Shown here piece after piece: positions 34,603 through 43,107 of a stretch of DNA of 64,000 bases. The position numbers were made by a program, and so were the translations under genes. The DNA comes from Pseudoruegeria sp. SK021. Lineage in GTDB: Bacteria > Pseudomonadota > Alphaproteobacteria > Rhodobacterales > Rhodobacteraceae. Under the pieces are notes generated by a model. That model worked only from the letters and a program-made list of their open reading frames with translations. It was not told the origin of the DNA and made no database searches. Within the stretch, counting starts at the first letter, position 1. The number at the start of each line of letters is the position of its first letter. The stretch covers positions 372,001-436,000 of the forward strand of contig NZ_MTBG01000001.1 of assembly GCF_002119405.1 (NCBI RefSeq), in the 5' to 3' direction.

Positions 34603-35925
34603 TTAGCTGGCCTTGGGCCGCGCCTGCATCAGAGCCATGAAATCGGCCATCTCTGGCCCGCGTTCCCGGCCGGTCAGCGCCTTGCGCAACGGCATGAACA
34701 GGCCCTTGCCCTTGCGCCCGGTGGCCGCCTTCACGGCATCGGTCCACGCTTTCCAACTGCCCGCGTCATAGGGGCCGTCCGGCAACAGGGCCAACGCCTC
34801 GGCCACGAACGCGGCATCTTCGTCCGCGACCAGCGGCTCGGCCCCTTCGGACAGCACCGTCCACCATCCCGCCAGATCGGCAGTGGTGGTGATGTTTTCA
34901 CGCGCCACGGTCCAGAACTGTTCGGCCAAGTGGTCAGGCACCCCAGCGGCCTTGATGTGGTCGGCCACAGCCGCAAGCGGCTTGGCGCTGAGCACCCGGG
35001 CGGTCAGCGGGAACAGGTCTTTTTCGTCGAACTTGGTCGGCGCGGACCCGAAATGATCCAACTCGAAGCCGTCGATCAGCTCTTGCAGGTCGCTGCGCAC
35101 TTCGACGGGGTCGGACGAGCCAAGCCGCGCCATCAGGCTGAGCAGCGCCATTGGTTCGACCCCTTGCTCGCGAAGATCGCGCAAGGCCAGAACCCCCAGA
35201 CGCTTGGACAGCGCCTCGCCCTGCGGACCGGTCAACAGCGAGTGGTGCGCGAATTGCGGCACCGTCCCGCCCAGCGCTTCGATCATCTGAATCTGGGTGG
35301 CGGTGTTGGTCACGTGATCCGAGCCGCGCACCACATGGGTGACGCCCATTTCGGTGTCGTCCACCACCGAAGCCAGCGTGTACAGCACCTGCCCGTCGCC
35401 CCGGATCAGCACCGGGTCTGACACCGACGCCGCATCAATCGAGATGTCGCCCAGAATGCCGTCGGGCCATTCGATGCGGGACTGGTTCAGCAAAAAGCGC
35501 CAGTGCCCGCCACGCTCGGCCCGCAGGGCGGTTTTCTGATCGTCGCTCAGGGCCAGCGCGGCGCGGTCATAGACCGGCGGCTTGCCCATGTTCAGCTGCT
35601 TCTTGCGCTTGAGATCCAATTCCGTCGGGGTTTCAAACGCCTCATAGAACCGGCCATTGGCGCGCAGCTGATCGGCGGCCTCGGCATAACGGTCCAGCCG
35701 CTCTGACTGCCGTTCCATCCGGTCCCAGGTCAGACCCAGCCATTCCAGGTCTTCCTGAATCGCATCGACATAGATCTGCTTGGACCGCTCGGGATCGGTG
35801 TCGTCGATCCGCAGAATAAACGTGCCACCCGACTTGCGCGCGATCATGTAGTTGAACAGCGCGGTACGCAGGTTGCCAACATGGATATAGCCGGTGGGCG
35901 ACGGGGCAAAACGGGTGGTGGTCAT
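34603..35925 (-). CDS. gltX: Glutamyl-tRNA synthetase
   Basis: A class Ic synthetase that attaches glutamate to tRNA-Glu. The 440-residue protein opens MTTTRFAPSPTGYIHVGNLR, where YIHVGN is the HIGH motif; the KMSKS equivalent is ALSKRLGVLAL near residue 240. At 440 residues it is at the short end for GltX, with a compact anticodon-binding domain ending RGPEMADFMALMQ. Alphaproteobacteria often carry two GltX paralogues and make Gln-tRNA through the amidotransferase route, so this copy could be either. ATG 35925 was chosen; an in-frame upstream extension of 74 residues is antisense to the divergent zincin gene. Confidence 0.92.
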   Translation of the reverse strand: MTTTRFAPSPTGYIHVGNLRTALFNYMIARKSGGTFILRIDDTDPERSKQIYVDAIQEDLEWLGLTWDRMERQSERLDRYAEAADQLRANGRFYEAFETPTELDLKRKKQLNMGKPPVYDRAALALSDDQKTALRAERGGHWRFLLNQSRIEWPDGILGDISIDAASVSDPVLIRGDGQVLYTLASVVDDTEMGVTHVVRGSDHVTNTATQIQMIEALGGTVPQFAHHSLLTGPQGEALSKRLGVLALRDLREQGVEPMALLSLMARLGSSDPVEVRSDLQELIDGFELDHFGSAPTKFDEKDLFPLTARVLSAKPLAAVADHIKAAGVPDHLAEQFWTVARENITTTADLAGWWTVLSEGAEPLVADEDAAFVAEALALLPDGPYDAGSWKAWTDAVKAATGRKGKGLFMPLRKALTGRERGPEMADFMALMQARPKAS

Positions 35926-35986
35926 TGGGGGTCTCCTTCGCGCGATGCTCTTCCACACCGGCGCGGATTTGTCCATAAGAACGGCC

Positions 35987-36409
35987 ATGACCGACCCCAC
36001 GCCCCATCCGCTTGCCGAGGCCACAGCCCCGGATCTTGACCTGATCGACACCTTGGCGCGATCGGCGCTGGCCAGCGTGCCACCGGCCTTTGCTGCGGCC
36101 GCGCAAGGCATCGTGCTGCGGGTCGAGGATTTCGCCAGCGACGCCATGCTGGAGGCCTTGGAGATCGAGGATGCCTTTGCGCTGACCGGGCTTTATGATG
36201 GCATCCCCCTGACCGAAAAGTCGGTGATGGACCAGCCGAACGGGCCGGACGTGATCTGGCTGTTTCGCCGCGCCATTCTGGATGAATGGGTCGCGCGCGG
36301 CGATGTGGGCCTTGGCGATCTGGTGACCCATGTATTGGTGCATGAACTGGCCCATCATCTGGGCTGGTCGGATGACGACATTGCCCGGATCGACCGCTGG
36401 TGGGAGTGA
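35987..36409 (+). CDS. Zincin-like metallopeptidase family protein
   Basis: A 140-residue protein of the PF06262 zincin family. The HExxH metal motif is in HVLVHELAHHLGWSDDDI near its C-terminus, with the conserved LTGLYDGIPLTEKSV segment and VIWLFRRAILDEW in the middle. These small soluble proteins look like minimal metalloproteases; the substrate is unknown. ATG 35987 lies 61 bp from the divergent gltX start. The product is cytoplasmic, as no signal peptide is seen. Confidence 0.88.
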   Translation: MTDPTPHPLAEATAPDLDLIDTLARSALASVPPAFAAAAQGIVLRVEDFASDAMLEALEIEDAFALTGLYDGIPLTEKSVMDQPNGPDVIWLFRRAILDEWVARGDVGLGDLVTHVLVHELAHHLGWSDDDIARIDRWWE

Positions 36410-36513
36410 CCCACGCAATTGTGACCCGGCGCTTTGTCCGGGCGGCGAATTCTGCTAGAAAACTGGTGCGATCTGGCTAACTCTTGCCATGCACATTTCC
36501 TTGGAGAGCCACA

Positions 36514-37434
36514 ATGACCCTGATGACGCGCCGCCACGCCCTTGCCGCGACAGCCGCCCTGCCATTGGCCGCCACCGCCGCTTCGCAAGTCCACGCCTCG
36601 GGCGAAATGTTGGGGGCCGCATCCCCGACCTTCAATCGCTTTGTACTGGGGGATTTCGAAGTCACCGCCCTGCTGGGCGGCACCCGCACCGTGCCCGAGC
36701 CGCACAAGATTTTCGGCCTGAACGCCTCGGACGAGGACTTTGCCGAGGTGTCGGCGGCGAATTTCATTCCCACCGACAAGGCGCAGTTCTTCTTTACCCC
36801 GACGCTGGTGAATACCGGCACGGAATTGGTGCTGTTCGACACCGGCCTCAACCCTGAAGGGATCACCGGCGTGCTGGCCGCAGCGGGCTATTCCCCAGAC
36901 CAAATCGACACGGTCGTGCTGACCCATATGCATGGCGATCACGTCGGCGGCCTGATGGGTGATGGCGGCGAAACCTTCACCAACGCCCGATACGTGACCG
37001 GCGCCGTCGAGCATAACTACTGGACCGAGAACCCGAACGACACCTTCACCGGCAAAGTGGTGCCGTTGAACGACAAGATGACCTTCGTCGAAGATGGCAC
37101 CGCGCTCATCCCCGGCATCACGCCGGTGGCCGCGTTCGGACACACCCCGGGCCACATGGGCTATATGCTGGACAGTGGCGGGCAACAGCTGATGCTGTTT
37201 GCCGATCTGGCCAATCATTATGTCTGGTCCTTGGCCTATCCCGATTGGGAGGTTAGCTTTGATGTCCAGAAAGACGCCGCCGCCGAATCGCGCCGCCGGG
37301 TGCTGAGCATGCTGGCCGCCGACAAAACCCCGTTCATCGGCTATCACATGCCCTTCCCGGCGATGGGCTATGTCGAAACGCGCGGCGACGGCTTCCACTA
37401 TGTGCCATCCAGCTATCAGATGATGCTGACCTAA
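36514..37434 (+). CDS. Exported MBL-fold metallohydrolase
   Basis: A 306-residue protein with a twin-arginine-like signal: MTLMTRRHALAATAALPLAA with TRRHALA, suggesting Tat export to the periplasm, with cleavage near QVHA. The metallo-beta-lactamase fold motif is TVVLTHMHGDHVGG (HxHxDH), with further ligands in PVAAFGHTPGHMGYM and LFADLANHYVW. A C-terminal FIGYHMPFPAMGYV supplies another His. The substrate is unknown; homologues act as quorum-quenching lactonases or thiol hydrolases, but I would not assign either. ATG 36514 has a GGAGA site upstream. Confidence 0.9.
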   Translation: MTLMTRRHALAATAALPLAATAASQVHASGEMLGAASPTFNRFVLGDFEVTALLGGTRTVPEPHKIFGLNASDEDFAEVSAANFIPTDKAQFFFTPTLVNTGTELVLFDTGLNPEGITGVLAAAGYSPDQIDTVVLTHMHGDHVGGLMGDGGETFTNARYVTGAVEHNYWTENPNDTFTGKVVPLNDKMTFVEDGTALIPGITPVAAFGHTPGHMGYMLDSGGQQLMLFADLANHYVWSLAYPDWEVSFDVQKDAAAESRRRVLSMLAADKTPFIGYHMPFPAMGYVETRGDGFHYVPSSYQMMLT

Positions 37435-37468
37435 CCGGGTTTCTTGATGATTTCCTAAGATATATCAG

Positions 37469-37518
37469 GCACACCCGCCATGATGATAATGGCGGGTGTG
37501 CACCTGTCCTGTGACAGG
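37469..37518 (+). promoter_or_regulatory. Tandem 5' hairpins upstream of the EEP-family gene
   Basis: Hairpin 1 has a perfect 13-bp stem GCACACCCGCCAT / ATGGCGGGTGTGC with a 7-nt loop (37469-37501). Hairpin 2, CCTGTC / GACAGG (37503-37518), pairs into the AGG of the AGGAG ribosome site of the following gene. There is no T run after hairpin 1; it may also end the upstream transcript. Confidence 0.55.
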
Positions 37519-37532
37519 AGTTGACGAGCGTA

Positions 37533-38489
37533 ATGCGTGACCAAACCCGTCTTGTGCTGCTCGGGGTGCTTGCGCCGATCGCCATTTTGGGTCCGGCAAT
37601 CGCCCTCACCGCGCAATTCTTTCCAGATCTCACCCTGATCGGAACCTTAGCGCGGATTCTGGAAAGCGCGGCGCCGCAACTGCTTTTGGCCGCTTTGCCG
37701 GTCATTGCTGCGGTCGCGCTGTTGGGGGGGCGCTTGTTGGCGCTTGTCCTGTTGCTTGGCACGTTGATCGGCGGGGCCGGACTGGTTGTCCAGCATCGCG
37801 CCATGTCCCAGCCTGTCGATGCGACGGCGCGCAACGACCTGACCGTGCTGTGGTACAACATGCTATGGACCAATCCGACCGACCCGGATCGGATGGTGGC
37901 GGCGCTGATCGCCTCGGAAGCCGATGTGGTGCTATTGGCCGAACCGGGCTATTTGCGCGGCATCCGGCACCGGCTGACCGAGGCATTTCCGTATCAGACG
38001 GGGTGTGACACCACCTGCGGGATTGTGGCCTTGTCACGCATCCCGGTGGCCAAAACGGTGCGCATTCAGCCCGGCCCCTTGCAAGCGGACCGGATCATGG
38101 TGCTGGAACTGGATCTGCCCGGTCGCGCCCCGCTAACGCTGGCGGCGATGCATCTGATCAAACCATGGTATTATGGCATTACCGAGGTAGAGATGGACAG
38201 TGTCCTTACCACGATAAATGGCATCGACGGGCCACTGATTGTTGCCGGAGATTTCAACAGCGCCCCTTGGAGCCAACGGATGCGCTGGGTTGCGCGCAGC
38301 ACCGGGTTGGCCCTGCCCCGGCGGCCCATCCCCACTTGGCCTGCCGCCGCTGGGCCGCTGGCGGTTCCGCTGGACCATATTCTGGTGCGGGACGGTCCAG
38401 TATTGCGGCGGCTGGAGCCTTGGGGCGACGGGCTCGGCTCGGATCATCGCGGCCTGTTGGCCGAAATCAGCCTGCCCGCCGCGCCGTAG
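37533..38489 (+). CDS. Membrane-anchored endonuclease/exonuclease/phosphatase (EEP) family protein
   Basis: A 318-residue protein with three N-terminal membrane helices (about residues 8-30, 48-68 and 70-85), then a soluble EEP domain. Family signatures: LWYNMLWTNPTDPDR, VVLLAEPGYLRG (Glu metal ligand), LTLAAMHLIKP, IVAGDFNSAPWS and the C-terminal GLGSDHRGLLAEI. The domain is in the periplasm or cytoplasmic face and is probably a phosphodiesterase; the substrate is unknown. ATG 37533 was preferred over TTG 37521, which abuts the AGGAG; spacing from AGGAG to this ATG is 12 nt. Confidence 0.85.
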   Translation: MRDQTRLVLLGVLAPIAILGPAIALTAQFFPDLTLIGTLARILESAAPQLLLAALPVIAAVALLGGRLLALVLLLGTLIGGAGLVVQHRAMSQPVDATARNDLTVLWYNMLWTNPTDPDRMVAALIASEADVVLLAEPGYLRGIRHRLTEAFPYQTGCDTTCGIVALSRIPVAKTVRIQPGPLQADRIMVLELDLPGRAPLTLAAMHLIKPWYYGITEVEMDSVLTTINGIDGPLIVAGDFNSAPWSQRMRWVARSTGLALPRRPIPTWPAAAGPLAVPLDHILVRDGPVLRRLEPWGDGLGSDHRGLLAEISLPAAP

Positions 38490-38510
38490 AATGCGGCGGA
38501 CAGCCCGACG

Positions 38511-39401
38511 TTAAACCCACTTCGCCAGTGGCGGCAGGCTCATCAGCACGGCAGAGGCGTCATGGCCGGTTTCCAGACCGAATTTGGTGCCACGGTCATA
38601 GACCAGATTATATTCGGCATAGAGCCCCCGATGCACCAGTTGCGCGTCCTTGTCCGCCTCGGTCCACGGCATATTGCGGCGCGCCTCGGTCAGCGGCAGG
38701 AACGCGGGCAGGAAGGCGCGGCCGACCGATTGGGTGAAGGCGAAATCGGCCTCCCAATCGCCGGTATTCAGATCATCATAGAAAATACCGCCAACGCCGC
38801 GTGCCCGGCCCCGATGCGGGACAAAGAAATACCGGTCGGCCCAGTCCTTGAAGCGGTCGTAATAGGCCGGGTCATGGGCATCGCAGGCCCCTTGCAGGGC
38901 GGCATGAAACGCGGCGGTGTCGGCGGGATATTCCAGACAGGGGTTCAGGTCGGCACCGCCGCCAAACCAGACCGCATTCGGGGTCCAGAACATCCGGGTG
39001 TTCATATGCACCGCCGGGGTGTGCGGGTTCTGCATATGGGCCACCAGACTGATCCCCGAAGCCCAGAACCGCGGATCACTGTCCATGCCCGGCACGCCGC
39101 GGGCCGCCATCGCCGCCTGCGCCCGTTCACCCAAGGTGCCATAAACGGTAGAGACATTGACGCCGACTTTTTCGAACACCCGGCCATTGCGCATCACTGA
39201 CATCAGCCCGCCGCCGGCATCCTCGCCTGCGGTTCCGGCGCGCCGGGTTTCCGAGACCTCGAACCGGCCAGCCTCGCGCCCGGCGAACGGCCCCTCGGTC
39301 TGTTGGTCTTCCAAGGCCTCGAAGGCATGGACAATCTGGTCGCGTAAATCACGAAACCAGACCGAAGCACGGGTTTTCTGCGCGTCAAACGGATCGGTCA
39401 T
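38511..39401 (-). CDS. hemF: Oxygen-dependent coproporphyrinogen III oxidase
   Basis: HemF oxidatively decarboxylates coproporphyrinogen III to protoporphyrinogen IX using O2. The 296-residue protein has the family's conserved segments GGGLMSVMRNGRVFEKVGVNVS (cited in parts: RVFEKVGVNVS), WFGGGADLNPC, RGVGGIFYDDL and a C-terminal EYNLVYDRGTKFGLETGH region (cited as EYNLVYDRGTKFG). ATG 39401 has CAGGAG upstream; an in-frame extension of 151 residues is not supported. The O2-independent counterpart hemN is at 54618-55976, so heme synthesis can proceed with and without oxygen. Confidence 0.96.
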   Translation of the reverse strand: MTDPFDAQKTRASVWFRDLRDQIVHAFEALEDQQTEGPFAGREAGRFEVSETRRAGTAGEDAGGGLMSVMRNGRVFEKVGVNVSTVYGTLGERAQAAMAARGVPGMDSDPRFWASGISLVAHMQNPHTPAVHMNTRMFWTPNAVWFGGGADLNPCLEYPADTAAFHAALQGACDAHDPAYYDRFKDWADRYFFVPHRGRARGVGGIFYDDLNTGDWEADFAFTQSVGRAFLPAFLPLTEARRNMPWTEADKDAQLVHRGLYAEYNLVYDRGTKFGLETGHDASAVLMSLPPLAKWV

Positions 39402-39497
39402 GGAAACTCCTGTTTTGGCAGTCCAGTAACAGAGCGGTTGACGGCGTGCCACACACCGCAGAGATTTGCTGCAATCTGCCGCTGAAGGAGTCGCGTC

Positions 39498-39878
39498 ATG
39501 GTTCGTGCGCTTGTGCTGTCCTGCTTGTGTCTTGCTGCCTGCGCCAGTCCGGAAGACCGCTGCCTGCGCCGTGCCACCGCCGATCTGCGCACCGTCAACG
39601 CCCTGATCGCGGAAACCGAAGTCAATATCGCCCGTGGCTATGCCTATGTGCTGGAACCCAGCCCGGTTCAGATTGGCTTTGACATTTGTACGGGCGGTGG
39701 CGGCGGATTTCTGTTCTGCACCGGCGACACCAATCGGGTCCAAAGGCGGGCCGTGGCCATCGACGCTGCCGAGGAAGGGCGCAAATTGGCCTCTCTGCGG
39801 GCCAAGCAGGCCGAATTGCAAACCGCGACCGCCGGGCCAGTTCAGGCCTGCCAAGCGCCGGTCGGCACCCCCGGTTAG
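39498..39878 (+). CDS. Small lipoprotein of unknown function
   Basis: A 126-residue protein with a lipoprotein signal: MVRALVLSCLCLAACASPED with a lipobox LAAC and Cys at residue 15. The mature part has six Cys-containing or helical segments, including VNIARGYAYVLEPSPVQIGFD and a Gly-rich FDICTGGGGGFLFCTGDTNR. A coiled-coil-like end (EEGRKLASLRAKQAEL) follows. It has a GAAGGAG ribosome site and lies between hemF and the SDR gene, facing the opposite strand. No family recognised beyond the lipoprotein signal. Confidence 0.75.
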   Translation: MVRALVLSCLCLAACASPEDRCLRRATADLRTVNALIAETEVNIARGYAYVLEPSPVQIGFDICTGGGGGFLFCTGDTNRVQRRAVAIDAAEEGRKLASLRAKQAELQTATAGPVQACQAPVGTPG

Positions 39879-39906
39879 ACCCGGTGCGCGCCGAGTAACG
39901 CGCCCG

Positions 39907-40710
39907 TCAATGCGCCGGCGTGGAGACCGGATCGATCAGGCTGCGCCCGCCATCCACCGTCAGGATTTGCCCGGTCATGAAGCCAGAGCCGTCCGACGCC
40001 AAATAGCGGACCGTTTCGGACACCTCAGCCGCGCTGGCAATCCGCGCCAGTGGCGTATGCGCCAGAATGTCAGCCCGGTAATCCGGGTTCTCTTTCAGGG
40101 TTGCTTGCAGGCTGGATGACATGACCGATCCGAAGGCCACCCCGTTCACCCGAATCCGCTGCGGGGCCAGCGCCACCGCCAAGGAGCGGGTGAACTGGTC
40201 CAGCGCCGCCGTCGAGACCGAAAAGGCCAGAAGCTCCGGCCGGGTCCGCCGCGCTGCAATTGAAGACAGGTTGATGATCGCGCCGACCGGCCCGTCCGGG
40301 GCGCCCTCTTCGACCTGCGCGGTCATTTGGCGGGCCGCCATTTGCGACAACCGCAAGCTGATCATCAGGTTCTGTTGCAACTGGTTTTCGACGATCTCAT
40401 CCAGCGGCTCTAGCGGGTCGACGAAGGCGACCTCGCGGCTGGCATTGACCAGAATATCCAAGCGATCAAAGGCGTCGATCGTGGCCGACATCAGATTGGC
40501 CAATGTCAGCTTTTCGCGCAGATCCCCGGCGAAATAGGCGACCTTGGGATTGTCCTCTTCGCCGGACAGTTCTTCCTTCAGGCGGGCCTCGTCCATATCC
40601 GCGAACATGACATTCGCCCCGGCATCCAGCAGATGCCGGGCAATCGCGAAGCCAATGCCGTTTGCAGCCCCGGTGACAATCGCAGTTTTTCCGTCGACAG
40701 AGAAAGACAC
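39907..40710 (-). CDS. SDR family protein lacking the catalytic Tyr/Lys
   Basis: A 267-residue short-chain dehydrogenase/reductase fold protein starting at GTG 40710 (AAGGA 10 nt upstream). The cofactor loop TGAANGIGFA, the downstream DMDEAR strand and LVNAS (for NNAG) are present, and the catalytic Ser is in INLSSIAARR. The expected YxxxK is instead AFSVSTAALDQF: Tyr has become Phe and Lys Thr, codons TTT and ACG. The C-terminal RIRVNGVAFGSVMSS and GFMTGQILTVDGGRS are typical. It therefore binds a nucleotide but may have no classical dehydrogenase activity. Confidence 0.85.
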   Translation of the reverse strand: MSFSVDGKTAIVTGAANGIGFAIARHLLDAGANVMFADMDEARLKEELSGEEDNPKVAYFAGDLREKLTLANLMSATIDAFDRLDILVNASREVAFVDPLEPLDEIVENQLQQNLMISLRLSQMAARQMTAQVEEGAPDGPVGAIINLSSIAARRTRPELLAFSVSTAALDQFTRSLAVALAPQRIRVNGVAFGSVMSSSLQATLKENPDYRADILAHTPLARIASAAEVSETVRYLASDGSGFMTGQILTVDGGRSLIDPVSTPAH

Positions 40711-40739
40711 GGTAAGCGATTCCTTAGCTGGTGGCAGCG

Positions 40740-41741
40740 TCAGCGACGCGGCTTGCTGGCGCGGAGAATTTTAAAGGCAGCCGTCCCGGGACGTTCTTCG
40801 GTCTCGGAGAACAGGCTCTCCAAACAGGGCTCATAGGGCAGATGGCGATTCGCGACCATCCACAAAACCCCTTTCGGGGCCAGAACCCGGGCCGCCGTCG
40901 CAATGAAGGCGCGGCCAAGGGACGGATCGGGCTTGCGGCCGATATGGAAGGGCGGGTTCATCACCACCGCATCCAGACCGCTGGCCCCCTGCCACCGGGT
41001 CGCGTCAGCCCAATCGAACTTCACCCGCGGATCCGACAGATTAAGCCGGGCCGCTTCCAGCGCCGCATGATCCGCTTCAACCGCATGCACAGTGACGACT
41101 TTGGGGGCTTTCAGGATCTCAGCCGTGAGATAGCCCCAACCAGCCCCCAGATCCGCGACCTTGCCATACAGCTTGCCGTCCAGCTGCGCCGCAAGCGCCG
41201 CCGAGCCCGGATCCACATGATCCGCCGAGAACAGCCCCGGTCCGGTCTGAAAGTCTGGGATGATCGCGCCTGACAGCGCGTCTTTCGCTTGATCCGCGAA
41301 GGCACCCACCGCCGGGCGGCCCCAGAACAGCCGGCCATGCGCCTTGGCCAGGCAATCGCCGTCCTCCAGATGGCCACGGCAGGCCCGATACAGGCTGTCG
41401 ATTCCATCGGTGCGCGCCCCATCGACCACCAGCAACCCGCCGGGCGCGAGAGCCGCGGTGGCTTGGGCGATCCAGTGCCATGCCAAGGCCCGGGCCCGGG
41501 GCAGAATCACCACGGCCACGTCGAACCCGGCCTCATCCCCGTCCAGTGCCGGTTTCGGGGCAAAGCCATCCGCCACCAGCCGGTCAAAATCCGGGCGCTG
41601 GCCCTGAACGACGACAAGCCGCTCGGTGGGAAGACCGGACAACATGGTGCCATCGGTAGCACCGATGACCAGAACGGACATGTGCGGCGCGAGGGACATT
41701 AATCCCTGGTCAACCGCTGTAAGAAGTCGAGAAACAGCCAT
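40740..41741 (-). CDS. RsmC-like class I SAM-dependent methyltransferase
   Basis: A 333-residue SAM-dependent methyltransferase of the RsmC/RlmG type, which modify guanine N2 in rRNA. The C-terminal catalytic domain has the SAM motif VADLGAGWGYLTAEIL, a VHAVEADHAALEAARLN strand and the catalytic NPPF in VVMNPPFHIG. The N-terminal half is a degenerate methyltransferase-like domain (VLVIGATDGTMLSGL, ALAPGGLLVVDGARTDG), as in RsmC. ATG 41741 was chosen. It overlaps none of its neighbours; clpS lies 19 bp upstream on the same strand and the SDR gene 29 bp downstream. Confidence 0.85.
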   Translation of the reverse strand: MAVSRLLTAVDQGLMSLAPHMSVLVIGATDGTMLSGLPTERLVVVQGQRPDFDRLVADGFAPKPALDGDEAGFDVAVVILPRARALAWHWIAQATAALAPGGLLVVDGARTDGIDSLYRACRGHLEDGDCLAKAHGRLFWGRPAVGAFADQAKDALSGAIIPDFQTGPGLFSADHVDPGSAALAAQLDGKLYGKVADLGAGWGYLTAEILKAPKVVTVHAVEADHAALEAARLNLSDPRVKFDWADATRWQGASGLDAVVMNPPFHIGRKPDPSLGRAFIATAARVLAPKGVLWMVANRHLPYEPCLESLFSETEERPGTAAFKILRASKPRR

Positions 41742-41760
41742 TAAAGCGCCGGCGAACCGG

Positions 41761-42147
41761 CTATTCCTTTTCCATTGTGCATTGCAGCGGATGTTGGTGA
41801 CGACGGGCAAAATCCATGACTTGGCCGACCTTGGTCTCAGCAATCTCGAACGAGAACACTCCGACCACGGCCACGCCTTTCTTATGCACCGTCAACATCA
41901 CCTCAAACGCTTGCGAATGGGTCAGCCCGAAAAACCGCTCCAGCACATGAACCACAAATTCCATGGGCGTGTAGTCGTCATTCAGGATCAATACCTTATA
42001 CAGCGGCGGGCGCTGCGTTTTAGACCGGGTCTTGGTAACAATCCCGGATTCGCTGTCGATTCCCCCAGGTCCGTCGGACAGGATCGGTGGCACAGGTTGC
42101 AAATCAAAACTCCGCGGGTCGTGGTCCAAAAGGTCTGGCATCAGCAT
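41761..42147 (-). CDS. clpS: ATP-dependent Clp protease adapter ClpS
   Basis: ClpS delivers N-degron substrates to ClpAP. The 128-residue protein has an N-terminal tail of about 45 residues, then the ClpS core: [47 protein letters not shown] (cited as [17 protein letters not shown]) and the end [10 protein letters not shown]. These include the N-end residue binding Asp/Asn and His patches. ATG 42147 is used; a Met two codons later is equally possible. It lies 92 bp from the divergent HAD gene. Confidence 0.96.
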   Translation of the reverse strand: MLMPDLLDHDPRSFDLQPVPPILSDGPGGIDSESGIVTKTRSKTQRPPLYKVLILNDDYTPMEFVVHVLERFFGLTHSQAFEVMLTVHKKGVAVVGVFSFEIAETKVGQVMDFARRHQHPLQCTMEKE

Positions 42148-42239
42148 ATAGGCGCTTATGGGCCAGTGAAAAGGGGGGGTGACGTGCCTACGCGGACAAT
42201 GCCAGAAGGGTTCCGAAAAAAATGTAAGGATTCTTCAGT

Positions 42240-42932
42240 GTGACAGTAACCATTGTCGGCTTCGATGCGGATGACACGTTGTGGCACAACGAGCAATTCT
42301 TTCGCCTGACCGAACAGCGATTCGCCGATCTATTGCGCGATCATGCCGACCCCGACCACTTGGCCGAACGCCTGCTTGCAGCCGAACGACGCAATCTCGG
42401 CCAATACGGATTTGGCGTCAAAGGCTTTGTGCTGTCGATGATCGAAACCGCCATCGAGATCACCGATGATCGCGTCCCCGCCCGGATCATCCGCGAGATC
42501 GTCGAGGCCGGAAAAGAGATGCTGTCGCACCCGATCGACCTGCTGCCCCATGCCCGGGAAGCGGTCATTGCCGCCGCAGAGACCTGTCAGGTGGTCCTGA
42601 TTACCAAGGGCGATCTGCTGGATCAGGAACGCAAATTGGCCCAATCGGGCTTGGGCGAATTGTTCCACGGCGTTGAGATTGTCAGCAACAAGACGCCCGA
42701 TGTCTATCGCGGCATCTTTGCGCGCCACGGCGCCCAGACGGATCAGGCGGTGATGGTGGGAAATTCGATGAAATCCGACGTTCTGCCCGCCATCGCCGCC
42801 GGGGCGACCGGGGTTTTCGTGCCGCAAGGCCAGATCTGGGCCTTGGAACACGCCGAGCCACCGACCGACCAACGGCGCTATTTCGAATTGCCCGATCTCG
42901 GTGGACTTGCGGCACTTTTGCAACAGGTCTGA
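42240..42932 (+). CDS. HAD family hydrolase
   Basis: A 230-residue HAD-fold phosphatase of the YjjG/phosphoglycolate-like type, starting at GTG 42240 with an AAGGA site 8 nt upstream. Motif I is GFDADDTLWHNE (nucleophile Asp and the second Asp), motif II VVLITKGD, Lys at SNKTPDVY, motif IV VGNSMKSDVLPAIAAG. The cap domain of about 90 residues follows motif I. It would hydrolyse a small phosphate ester; the substrate is not known. It is transcribed on the plus strand before the D,D-carboxypeptidase. Confidence 0.87.
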   Translation: MTVTIVGFDADDTLWHNEQFFRLTEQRFADLLRDHADPDHLAERLLAAERRNLGQYGFGVKGFVLSMIETAIEITDDRVPARIIREIVEAGKEMLSHPIDLLPHAREAVIAAAETCQVVLITKGDLLDQERKLAQSGLGELFHGVEIVSNKTPDVYRGIFARHGAQTDQAVMVGNSMKSDVLPAIAAGATGVFVPQGQIWALEHAEPPTDQRRYFELPDLGGLAALLQQV

Positions 42933-43107
42933 GGCAAATCTAGGGCCGCGCCCGAGACGGCCTTCTACATCTGCGCACTGCCTTCCATGACGGAAACTCC
43001 GCTCAATAGGTCTGTGAATTTCTACTTTCTGTGCTACGGTTAACCCACAGGCAACCATACTGACCGAAACATCGGCAGTGAGCAGAAAATAAGAGGCAGG
43101 TGACGTG

